From a virus: a stretch of 27,781 nt of DNA. The notes below the pieces were generated by a model. The model had not been told where the DNA came from, searched no databases, and saw only the letters and a program-made list of their open reading frames with translations. Position numbers and translations under genes: made by a program. How positions within the stretch are numbered: the first letter of the stretch is position 1; every line of letters starts with the position of its first letter. Location of the stretch: the IMG/VR virus record IMGVR_UViG_3300050343_000194, positions 1 through 27,781 of that record; one strand, written 5' to 3'. Positions 3,752 through 11,487 of this stretch are shown piece after piece.

Positions 3752-4486
3752 ATGGCAAGAATTAGTACATACCCAGTTGATCAGAATCCAGAAGGATCGG
3801 ACATATTATTAGGTACGGATGCCTCCGGTGGGACAGATGCTACTAAAAATTTCCGTATATCAGACATATCGCTAATATTAATAAACGATTTTCTAGCTAA
3901 TAATAGCTGGACATTCAATATTGATGAAGCTGACGCTGAAATGCGCAAGGCGCAGCTGTTTTTTGCGGCAGGTGGCGGCAACAATACTAGTTGGGCAAAT
4001 ATAACAACCCTAAGATCAGTGTTGTTAATGGGCAATAACACTAATGCTCAACCCTATCTTCAATACTTGCTTACTAATGACCCTGTAACTGGGCAACCTG
4101 TAGTAAATAACCTAATCAAGATATCAGATCGTAATGATTTAAGCTCTTTTGGCGTGTTTTCTTTTACATCGTTAACAGCAGTCGCTGGTAAAACGGATAT
4201 ATACGACATGGGACTTACTTTTATTAAAGGTGCAGGCTCAATACAAAAGAAGCACGTGTATGGCATCAATATAGATCCATCCGATGCTACCGACAAAACA
4301 TTTGAATTTACTCAAGGAGTTCCTTCTACAACATGGAACATACAACACAACTTAAATAAGTTCCCGTCTATAACTGTAATCGATACAGCTGATACTGTAG
4401 TGACCGGACAATATACTTATATAGATAACAACAACGTAACACTAACATTTTCGGCAGGTTTTGCCGGCAAGGCATACCTAAACTAA
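3752..4486 (+). CDS. Tail-fibre-like structural protein (244 aa)
   Basis: Residues 1-45 share the MARISTYP...LLGTD...TKNF module with the 76-residue protein at 3115, probably a virion-attachment or trimerisation segment. The rest is Ser/Thr/Asn-rich and beta-type. Its C-terminal part (FTQGVPSTTWNIQHNLNKFP, then SITVIDTADTVV) matches a C-terminal pattern I recall from phage fibres and appendages: WxIxHNLxKxPsVtVvD, with a YIDNNNVTLTFSAGFAGKAY ending. The role is therefore likely adhesion or distal tail structure. It lies 6 bp after the holin and 6 bp before the next fibre gene, in a co-directional operon. Confidence 0.7.
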   Translation: MARISTYPVDQNPEGSDILLGTDASGGTDATKNFRISDISLILINDFLANNSWTFNIDEADAEMRKAQLFFAAGGGNNTSWANITTLRSVLLMGNNTNAQPYLQYLLTNDPVTGQPVVNNLIKISDRNDLSSFGVFSFTSLTAVAGKTDIYDMGLTFIKGAGSIQKKHVYGINIDPSDATDKTFEFTQGVPSTTWNIQHNLNKFPSITVIDTADTVVTGQYTYIDNNNVTLTFSAGFAGKAYLN

Positions 4487-4492
4487 CAAACT

Positions 4493-5902
4493 ATGGCAAT
4501 TAATTTTTTAAACACGGTTGATTTAAATCAGAATCAACTTAACCAAGCAACGATACAAAATCTTGCAGCTAACCCAGCTTCGGGTGTTGAGGGGCAGGTT
4601 TATTTTAATACTGTATCTCAAACGATAAAAGTATATAAAGAAATATTACCGGCAACAAACCCTAAAACTTACGAATGGGCATCCATATCTGGCGATATAA
4701 CGGGGCTAATCGCAGGTACATATATTAATATAGATGATGCGGATGGTCCGGTACCTACTATTAATCATGATCTAACAACTAGAACAAATACTACATCGAC
4801 ACAATCTCCAGCTTATGGGGCAGATGTCGTAGTTATAGATTCTATAACTTCAAACACAACAGGTCACATAACTGGTGTAAATACTAAAACAGTAACATTA
4901 CCAGCTGATACAAACGAAACATATACATTACCTGTAACCGCAGGCACAGTAGCCCCTGGGGCACCAACAAGCGGTAAAATATCTTTAACAGCTGGTGGAA
5001 CTGGGTCTGGCGTTAAATCTACAGTAGAATTTGTAGGTACAACAGGTAGAATAGATATAACAAGTGTTAATCAAAATAACGGTAGTATAACTATTGATTT
5101 AACAGATGATGTTACAATAGTAGATGATTTAACTGTTGGAGGTGAATTAACAGTGTCTGGGACTGGTCAGTCTAGTTTTGCTGGTCAAGTAACAATACCT
5201 CAAACACCTGTTGCAGATACGGATGCTGCTTCTAAAAAATATGTATTAGATCAAGTTGCTGGATTAGGAAGTTTCCAAGGTGGGTATGATGCATCAACTG
5301 ATCCTGGATCTCCTGCATTAACAGGTGCTAGTAACATTGCTTTCGGACAAGGAGATTTTTATGCAGTTACAACAGCAGGTACTATAACATTCAGTGATTC
5401 TCCAACTGGGGACGCAACATTAGAAGTTGGTGATTTTATATTTTCAAATACAGATATTACCGCAAACTCAAATCCAGCATCAACGGATTTCACACTTATT
5501 TTAGCGGATCAAAACATTGCAGGCTCTGGAGCAACAGACGGTGCTACACCAAAAGGTGTCGCTGGTTTTGATTCAGCAAACTTTGACGTATCGGCAACTG
5601 GTTGGGTACAATTAAACTCTCAAAGAAATCCTTACGGTGCTAAACAGGCTTTAAATAATACAGCTCCATCTTCAAGAGCAGAGGCTGGGGGCGTAACAAC
5701 ATTCACCTTAGACTTAGCTGATGCTAGTTTATTTGGAACAGGTGCTTTAGCAGAGAATGTTAAAGTAGAGGTAACTGACGGGTCCTCACCTTATCAAACA
5801 GTATTTGCAGAAGTGACAAGAAGTGGGTCCGCAAGTATGGCTATAGCTTTTACAGGCTCTATAGCAAACGACGCTTACCAAGTGCTTCTTTCACACGTAT
5901 AG
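4493..5902 (+). CDS. Tail-fibre protein (469 aa)
   Basis: This is a low-complexity, Thr/Gly/Asp-rich, beta-structured protein. It starts MAINFLNTVDLNQNQLNQA and contains a central segment with repeated strand-turn units (VDDLTVGGELTVSGTGQSSF). A PQTPVADTDAASKKYVLDQV motif, common in phage fibre shafts, lies near residue 240. The sequence GLGSFQGGYDASTDPGSPAL begins the second half. No enzyme motif is visible. It is probably a trimeric shaft protein of the tail or capsid appendages. It is co-directional with neighbouring fibre genes and separated by 6 and 21 bp. The host-binding part cannot be located from sequence alone. Confidence 0.75.
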   Translation: MAINFLNTVDLNQNQLNQATIQNLAANPASGVEGQVYFNTVSQTIKVYKEILPATNPKTYEWASISGDITGLIAGTYINIDDADGPVPTINHDLTTRTNTTSTQSPAYGADVVVIDSITSNTTGHITGVNTKTVTLPADTNETYTLPVTAGTVAPGAPTSGKISLTAGGTGSGVKSTVEFVGTTGRIDITSVNQNNGSITIDLTDDVTIVDDLTVGGELTVSGTGQSSFAGQVTIPQTPVADTDAASKKYVLDQVAGLGSFQGGYDASTDPGSPALTGASNIAFGQGDFYAVTTAGTITFSDSPTGDATLEVGDFIFSNTDITANSNPASTDFTLILADQNIAGSGATDGATPKGVAGFDSANFDVSATGWVQLNSQRNPYGAKQALNNTAPSSRAEAGGVTTFTLDLADASLFGTGALAENVKVEVTDGSSPYQTVFAEVTRSGSASMAIAFTGSIANDAYQVLLSHV

Positions 5903-5923
5903 ATTAACTAATACTTATAATGC

Positions 5924-7588
5924 ATGGCATTAAAATTTTTAAATAACGGATATTTCGCCGGCAAGGTAGGTATTGGAACAGAAACATCGTACACGGTAGG
6001 GGGAACTGCTCAGGTAACTATTGCAACTGGATCTGCAGAAACAGCTTTAGCGTTTGGACCTAGTAACAACGATATGCTTTATATGCGTAGCGCTGGAAGT
6101 CAAGGTAATTTTCAATTTCAAACGTCTGTAAACAGTGGTAACTCGGGAAGTATTCAACTACAACCTTTTGGCGGCAACGTTGGTATAGGGACGACTACTC
6201 CAAATGCAAAACTTGACATTCAAGGAACGCAAGGGCAATTATTTTCTGTAACTGATGACTTGTCAGGAGAAATATTTGCTGTAGCTGACATCTCAGGTGT
6301 GCCTATTATGGCTGTTAACTCGAGTGGCACTTCTTATTTTGATGGAGATTTAGGTGTTGGAACATCTACCCCTTTAGCTAAGTTAGAAGTTAATGTAGCA
6401 AGTGGCGATGGTATTTTAATTAAAAGTGCAGATGTAGCTACATTAAAATTTAAAGGAAGTGGAGGCGTTTCAAACTGGGGATTTGCATCAACTAATTTAA
6501 CAGCTGGTGATTTTGGGTTATATGAGTCTAACTCTGTTGGAGGTGATCCTATATCAGCAGGGACATCCAGAATAATGATAAAACCAGGTGGCAACGTCGG
6601 GATCGGAACGAATGATCCAGAATGTAAATTACATACAAAGGTAGGCACATCAGGTGGCTCCCCTTACGACAGTTCTGTTGGTATTTTTGCAGAAGGAGCG
6701 ACCAGAAGTATAATTCAAATGTCAAGCACATCTGATGCTTACTTAATGTTTGGGGATGCAAGTGTTAATAATCAGGCTTGGTTTGGTTATAATCACGCAA
6801 CTAACCAATTATTGTTACATACTGGTAGCACCATAACTATGGACGGTAACGTCGGGATTGGGACGACTGATCCTTTGGCTGAACTACAGGTTGGGCTTTC
6901 AACAAGTAACACAGGTAATAGATCAACGTTAGCAATGTTTGGTGCCGCGGAGTCAGGGATTTTAAATGCTTTATCTTTAGTTAATACGACTGGAGCAGCT
7001 GCTACAGGATATGGAACAAGAATTAATTTTCATTTATCTTCTAATTATTCTCCTACTGGATGTATAGAAGTAGTAACTGAAGACTTAACATCCAATGCTA
7101 CTGATTCAACAATGAGGTTTAGCACTTACGGTACAATTGGTAGCTCAACAACCTATCAGTCCAGATTAGAAATTTCCTCTGCTGGAGCTATTAAATTTAA
7201 TGATTATAATTCTACCAAACAAACAGGCACTCCAACTTATATGTTAGGTACAGACGCTTCAGGTAATGTTGTAAAAGTATTAGGTGGCGATATACCAGGT
7301 GTACCAGGTGGATCAGGTACTTTAAACACCGTTCCTTTGTGGACGCCAGATGGCGATACACTGGGTGATTCTCCAATTACTATTAGCGGTAATGATATAA
7401 TTTCTTCAGGAAGAGGTGTCATTGAAAATACAACCAACTTAACAACTGGTGTAGTAGATAGTCTACTTATTAAAACACTTTCTTCTGGAACAACAATTAC
7501 TAATGGTTTTGGTGGTGGGTTATCTTTTTATCTTGAAAATACAGTTTATTCAGCAGTAAATGAAGTTGGAAAAAATTGCAGTTATTGA
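5924..7588 (+). CDS. GNVGIGT-repeat tail fibre, 5' part of a frameshifted gene
   Basis: The protein carries repeated turns of the type G-[NDK]-[VL]-G-[IV]-G-T-x-x-P about every 50-90 residues (GKVGIGTETS, GNVGIGTTTP, GDLGVGTSTP, GNVGIGTNDP, GNVGIGTTDP). These are typical of trimeric phage fibres that often end in an S74 chaperone domain. Residues about 98-150 match a module repeated twice in the fibre at 11488. The frame breaks at 7588 after GKNCSY. Removing one A from the run at 7570-7575 restores GKIAVIETDTIAIDDKMVF, and four further single-base homopolymer corrections connect it to the reading frame at 7741-8289. The intact gene would be 5924-8289, about 787 residues. Sequencing error is more likely than real decay. 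Confidence 0.75.
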   Translation: MALKFLNNGYFAGKVGIGTETSYTVGGTAQVTIATGSAETALAFGPSNNDMLYMRSAGSQGNFQFQTSVNSGNSGSIQLQPFGGNVGIGTTTPNAKLDIQGTQGQLFSVTDDLSGEIFAVADISGVPIMAVNSSGTSYFDGDLGVGTSTPLAKLEVNVASGDGILIKSADVATLKFKGSGGVSNWGFASTNLTAGDFGLYESNSVGGDPISAGTSRIMIKPGGNVGIGTNDPECKLHTKVGTSGGSPYDSSVGIFAEGATRSIIQMSSTSDAYLMFGDASVNNQAWFGYNHATNQLLLHTGSTITMDGNVGIGTTDPLAELQVGLSTSNTGNRSTLAMFGAAESGILNALSLVNTTGAAATGYGTRINFHLSSNYSPTGCIEVVTEDLTSNATDSTMRFSTYGTIGSSTTYQSRLEISSAGAIKFNDYNSTKQTGTPTYMLGTDASGNVVKVLGGDIPGVPGGSGTLNTVPLWTPDGDTLGDSPITISGNDIISSGRGVIENTTNLTTGVVDSLLIKTLSSGTTITNGFGGGLSFYLENTVYSAVNEVGKNCSY

Positions 7589-7748
7589 AACTGACACAAT
7601 TGCAATAGACGATAAAATGGTTTTTTTCTGTTAAAGATAATAATATTTTTAGCAGAAAGATTAACCTTAACTGGTTCAGAAGCAGTTTTTACAGGCAACG
7701 TCGGGATTGGGATAACGAGTCCCTGGAGATAAGTTACACGTTGAGGGG
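7570..7748 (+). pseudogene. Tract of five homopolymer frameshifts in the fibre gene
   Basis: Five homopolymer runs each appear one base too long: A at 7570-7575, T at 7621-7627, T at 7646-7650, C at 7721-7723 and G at 7745-7748. Shortening each by one gives one continuous protein with the expected motifs SVKDNNILAERLTLTGSEAV, FTGNVGIG, TSPGDKLHVEGG and IIIQNGNNL. Five insertions also account exactly for the change of reading frame between 5924-7588 and 7741-8289. All five being +1 events in homopolymers points to read or consensus error rather than selection. Confidence 0.75.
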
Positions 7749-8289
7749 TGGTATTATAATACAAAACGGAAACAACTTACAATGGGGAGGTCTATATTCT
7801 GCGGGAGCTCCTACAATATACGCATCTACAAATTACCTTCATTTTGTGCCAACGGGGACAACAGGATCAGGGTACAGGCAAATGCGATTAGATATAATTG
7901 GTCTTGGTATTGGAACATCTTCTCCAAGTGAGAAGTTAGATGTAGCTGGTAATATAAAAATACAATCAACTTTACTTTCAAACCAAGAAAACACAGATAT
8001 AGATTCCGCGGCAGCTGAAGTAGTTGCTCAGGTAGCTCACGCTACTTATACAGCAGCTTTCTTTGACTTTGTAGTTAAGAAAGGTACAAATGTAAGATCA
8101 GGTACAGTTTATGCTTGTCATAACGGAGACACAACTCCTTTAGTGGAATTTACAGAAACATCGACACAAGACTTAGGTGACACATCAGATGTTACACTAA
8201 GCGTAGATATATCAGGAGCTAATATGAGATTATTAGCAACAGTGACTTCAGATGACTGGAGTGTTAAATCATTAATAAGAGCAATATAA
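7741..8289 (+). CDS. Tail fibre, 3' part of the frameshifted gene
   Basis: The frame has no proper start: it opens from TTG 7741 after the frameshift tract and reads GGIIIQNGNNLQWGGLYSAG onward. It contains a last GIGT turn (LGIGTSSPSEKLDVAGNIKI), followed by a terminal domain of about 100 residues (AAAEVVAQVAHATYTAAFFD, then FVVKKGTNVRSGTVYA). That domain ends in beta strands (MRLLATVTSDDWSVKSLIRA), a C-terminal type that I recall from marine phage fibres. It is best read as the C-terminal part of the gene beginning at 5924. The stop TAA overlaps the next gene's ATG (TAATG at 8287-8291), showing that the 3' end is intact. Independent expression from 7741 is unlikely. Confidence 0.65.
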   Translation: MRGGIIIQNGNNLQWGGLYSAGAPTIYASTNYLHFVPTGTTGSGYRQMRLDIIGLGIGTSSPSEKLDVAGNIKIQSTLLSNQENTDIDSAAAEVVAQVAHATYTAAFFDFVVKKGTNVRSGTVYACHNGDTTPLVEFTETSTQDLGDTSDVTLSVDISGANMRLLATVTSDDWSVKSLIRAI

Positions 8290-9785
8290 TGGGATTTTAT
8301 AGAGGACCAAATATAGTAACGGATGGATTAAGCTTCGCGTATGACGCGGGAAGCCAGAGAAGTTATAACGATATGCCAACCGAAGTAGAAGTTTTAGTTG
8401 TTGCTGGCGGTGGTGGCGGAGGAGTAGGATCTAACGGCGGTGGCGGTGGCGGTGCTGGAGGAGTGCTTTACGACTCTGCCTATTCTTTATCAAGCACAAC
8501 ATCTTTTACGGTAACAGTAGGGGCTGGAGGAGCTGGTAGGGTTGGAAGAGGCTCAGGTACTAATGGAGCAAACTCGGTATTTGGAACACTTACTGCTATT
8601 GGCGGTGGTCGTGGAGGCGGACACGCTACAGGTGGCGGAAGCTCAGCACCTAACACTGGTGGTTCTGGTGGAGGTGGATCTTATTCTACAGCTGGAGCAG
8701 CTGGAACATCTGGGCAAGGTAATTCTGGTGGTTCTGGCGCAGTATATCTTAGGCTTACCAGTACCCTAACTGATTCTGGTGGAGGAGGTGGTGGAGCTGG
8801 CGCAGTTGGTGCAAACGGACAAGGAAGCTCTGGTGGAGGTGGAGCTGGTGGATCAGGAGCTAATTATGATATATCAGGAACAACAACTACATACGCAGGC
8901 GGTGGAGCTGGAGCTACAAATGATATGAACACGAGAGCTATAGGTGGGACTGGCGGCGGCGGTAATGGTGGAACACCTGCTTTTAAAGATGGAGACCCTG
9001 GATTACCGAACACTGGTTCTGGTGGTGGTGGTGGAAACGGCGGCGGCGGAAGCAGTGGAGCTGGAGGGTCTGGAGTTGTAATTATTAGATACCTTGGCGT
9101 TCCTAAAGCAACTGGAGGAAATGTAGTATTAGTTAATGGTTACACTGTTCATACATTTACATCAAGCGGAACTTTTCAATTATTTGATTTTGCATATAAT
9201 TTAGTAGGATCAAGTAGAGGAACTTTACAAAACGGAGTGGGCTTTAATACTGCTAACGGCGGTTTTTGGGAGTTTGATGGTGTGGATGATAAGATTGAAG
9301 TTACTACTTTTCCAACGTCAATATTTAATGGACCTTGTACTATGGAAGCTTGGATATATTGGAATGATGACACAAGATCAGTTATTATTGGTAACTATGA
9401 CCAAGGAGCAGGAGGACACGATATTAACTATGAAAAAAATCCTGGTGGAGATTTAAGATTTTATTGGGATAGAGGTTCAGCTAATGCCTTTAGCGGAAAT
9501 GGTGCTGTAGCTATAGGTGAATGGCAGCACGTAATAATAGTAAGAGATGTTTCTGGAAACGCTGTAAAGTTTTATGTAAATGGATCTCTTGTAACTACTG
9601 TTAGTGGTCAAGCGGGTTCTAACGTCCCAACCACAGGTACTACTTTTAGAATAGGTGCTGACAGTCGAAATGGAGCTACTGTAACTAATGGTGATATTTC
9701 TATAGTTAAGATGTATAATATAGCTTTAACAGCAGCACAAGTAACACAAAATTATAACGCACAAAAATCAAGATTTGGATTATGA
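8289..9785 (+). CDS. Gly-rich plus LamG-like adhesin (498 aa)
   Basis: Residues 1-25 (GPNIVTDGLSFAYDAGSQRS) match the starts of the two proteins at 10029 and 10745. Residues about 35-270 are a glycine-rich domain with many GGGG runs, ending GAGGSGVVIIRYLG, as in phage adhesins with polyglycine-helix sandwiches. From about residue 320 a LamG/concanavalin-like jelly roll follows: GFWEFDGVDDKIEV, CTMEAWIYWND, GEWQHVIIVRD, VKFYVNGSLV, FRIGADSRNG, and the tail ITQ-type ending TAAQVTQNYNAQKSRFGL. The role is probably receptor or carbohydrate binding at the virion surface. Its ATG overlaps the previous stop (TAATG), and its stop overlaps the next ATG. Confidence 0.75.
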   Translation: MGFYRGPNIVTDGLSFAYDAGSQRSYNDMPTEVEVLVVAGGGGGGVGSNGGGGGGAGGVLYDSAYSLSSTTSFTVTVGAGGAGRVGRGSGTNGANSVFGTLTAIGGGRGGGHATGGGSSAPNTGGSGGGGSYSTAGAAGTSGQGNSGGSGAVYLRLTSTLTDSGGGGGGAGAVGANGQGSSGGGGAGGSGANYDISGTTTTYAGGGAGATNDMNTRAIGGTGGGGNGGTPAFKDGDPGLPNTGSGGGGGNGGGGSSGAGGSGVVIIRYLGVPKATGGNVVLVNGYTVHTFTSSGTFQLFDFAYNLVGSSRGTLQNGVGFNTANGGFWEFDGVDDKIEVTTFPTSIFNGPCTMEAWIYWNDDTRSVIIGNYDQGAGGHDINYEKNPGGDLRFYWDRGSANAFSGNGAVAIGEWQHVIIVRDVSGNAVKFYVNGSLVTTVSGQAGSNVPTTGTTFRIGADSRNGATVTNGDISIVKMYNIALTAAQVTQNYNAQKSRFGL

Positions 9786-10024
9786 TAACATACATTACAA
9801 TAAACACGGACGAATTATCTTTAGTTGATTTCAACGAAGTTATGGAAACATCAGAAGATACAGTTAGATCATCAGTTGATGGTTTACAAACAGTATTAAA
9901 ATGGGAAGGCGCAGAACCTGCATTTGTATCAACTTTAAGTTCATACGAAGGACCTTATACCCACGAGGAGATTTTAGCAATAATGAATACTCCAGAATGG
10001 ACTAAACCAATAGAAGAAGAATAA
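9782..10024 (+). CDS. Hypothetical acidic protein in the adhesin cassette (80 aa)
   Basis: The product begins MITYITINTDELSLVDFNEV and is acidic, with Ser/Thr-rich segments and an ending TPEWTKPIEEE. Its ATG overlaps the stop of the 498-residue adhesin by 4 bp (ATGA), and it ends 4 bp before the next adhesin gene. It may be a fibre-associated chaperone or accessory, since small genes between adhesin genes often have that job, but no family is recognised. The length and codon use agree with the neighbours, so it is probably a real gene. Confidence 0.6.
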   Translation: MITYITINTDELSLVDFNEVMETSEDTVRSSVDGLQTVLKWEGAEPAFVSTLSSYEGPYTHEEILAIMNTPEWTKPIEEE

Positions 10025-10028
10025 TAAT

Positions 10029-10745
10029 ATGGGAACATACGGAGGACCAGATATAATAACAGACGGATTAGTATTTGCGCAAGATGCAGGTAGTGAAAGA
10101 AGTTACCCAGGCTCAGGAACAGCTTGGTATGATTTAAGTAACGAAAAAAGCACAGGAACTTTGTATAATGGGGTTACTTATTCTACAGCTGACGGAGGCA
10201 CTATGGGGTTTGACGGATCTGACGATTATATGCAAGCCGATGTAAGTACAACGTCTCTTGACGGAGACCCAAGTTTAAGCGTAGATATGTTTGTAAAAAG
10301 AAGAACTGGCACAAACGTTGGTTCAAGCAACGGGTTTTGGGGAATAGGCGGAGTTAATCAGGGAAATGGAATATCTGGATGGACACCTACAACCAACCTT
10401 ATAAATTTAGATGTTTATGATTCTACAAGGTTAGCAACCTCAGTATATTATCCAGAAAATGAATGGATTCATATATGTTGGACAAAAAACGGTGCAGGTA
10501 CAGAAACAACAAACGTAAAGTGTTATATAAATGGAGTTTCGACTTCTTTAACTAAAACAAGAAACGCTACAAGAACAAATCAATTTAATACAAGTACAAC
10601 TGGTGTATGTTTAGGAAGAATTTCTTCTAATTATAGTGGGTTTTATTCACCTATAGATATTGCTACATATAAAATTTACAATAGAGCATTAACATCTGCG
10701 GAAGTATTACAAAATTATAACGCAATAAAAAACAGATTTATATAA
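10029..10745 (+). CDS. LamG-like adhesin (238 aa)
   Basis: The N-terminal 35 residues (GPDIITDGLVFAQDAGSERS, then YPGSGTAWYDLS) match the neighbours at 8289 and 10745. The remainder is a concanavalin/LamG-like jelly roll: GTMGFDGSDDYMQA, PSLSVDMFVKRR, NEWIHICWTKNG, VKCYINGVSTS, CLGRISSNYSG, and the closing IYNRALTSAEVLQNYNA. This pattern matches LamG_3-type domains (PF13385) as recalled from the family. It lacks the Gly-rich domain of the first paralogue. It is probably a virion-surface binding protein. The stop overlaps the next start (TAATG). It is about 717 bp and very similar in plan to the following gene, so tandem duplication is likely. Confidence 0.75.
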   Translation: MGTYGGPDIITDGLVFAQDAGSERSYPGSGTAWYDLSNEKSTGTLYNGVTYSTADGGTMGFDGSDDYMQADVSTTSLDGDPSLSVDMFVKRRTGTNVGSSNGFWGIGGVNQGNGISGWTPTTNLINLDVYDSTRLATSVYYPENEWIHICWTKNGAGTETTNVKCYINGVSTSLTKTRNATRTNQFNTSTTGVCLGRISSNYSGFYSPIDIATYKIYNRALTSAEVLQNYNAIKNRFI

Positions 10746-11452
10746 TGTACACAGGACCAGATATAGTAACGGACGGATTGATATTTGGAATTGACGCAGC
10801 AAGTGAAAGAAGTTATCCAGGTAGCGGAACTAACTGGACTGATATAGTTGGTGATAGTAACTGCGCTTTAGTAAATGGACCTACTTTTGATTCTGGAAAT
10901 GGCGGTTCAATAGTACTTGATGGTTCTGACGACTATGTGTTAAGATCAACTACACCAACAGAGTTACAAGGAGACCCAAGTTTTACCATATCAATGTGGG
11001 TAAAGAGACTGGGGAATGAGCCTAATTATGCGGGGATATGGGGTATCGGTGGAAATGCTACAAATCAAGGTATAAATTCTTGGTGGTATCTTAACACAAA
11101 TGAGATTACAATAGATACTTGGAGTAGAGCTACATTCACTTCTGGGCAAACATACCCTTTAAACGAATGGGTGTTTGTTACCTGGCAAAAAACAGCAGGA
11201 GCAATGACTCGAGCAAATTGTACAATATGGAAAAATACTACAAGTTATACAGGAACTGATCTAACAGTATTGAGGTCAGAAAGCACAGCCCCTGCTATTA
11301 ATAACGGTGGAATATCATTAGGGACAATACATTCCACTTATACCCCTGTAGTAAATTTTGCATATGCAACAACTATAATATACAATAGAGTGCTTACTGC
11401 ATCAGAAGTGATACAGAACTATAACGCAACTAAAGGAAGATTTGGATTATAA
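10745..11452 (+). CDS. LamG-like adhesin, third paralogue (235 aa)
   Basis: The gene starts GPDIVTDGLIFGIDAASERS and then YPGSGTNWTDI. It follows the same jelly-roll order as 10029: GSIVLDGSDDYVLR, PSFTISMWVKRL, NEWVFVTWQKT, CTIWKNTTSY, ISLGTIHSTY, and the closing IYNRVLTASEVIQNYNATKG. It is clearly a paralogue of the 10029 product but has diverged between strands, especially in loops. Diverged tandem copies could give a phage several receptor specificities, either together or through recombination. It ends 35 bp before the large S74 fibre gene. The function is inferred from fold-type motifs. Confidence 0.75.
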   Translation: MYTGPDIVTDGLIFGIDAASERSYPGSGTNWTDIVGDSNCALVNGPTFDSGNGGSIVLDGSDDYVLRSTTPTELQGDPSFTISMWVKRLGNEPNYAGIWGIGGNATNQGINSWWYLNTNEITIDTWSRATFTSGQTYPLNEWVFVTWQKTAGAMTRANCTIWKNTTSYTGTDLTVLRSESTAPAINNGGISLGTIHSTYTPVVNFAYATTIIYNRVLTASEVIQNYNATKGRFGL

Positions 11453-11487
11453 AATAATAACTTTTTGGACAGTGAAAAAAAGATAAT

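Noticed and set aside
6334-6648. 104-codon antisense frame in the fibre gene
   Set aside because: The Pro-rich product is the expected antisense of Gly/Thr-rich fibre codons.
8542-8769. 75-codon alternative frame in the Gly-rich domain
   Set aside because: It is a by-product of repeated GGT/GGA codons.
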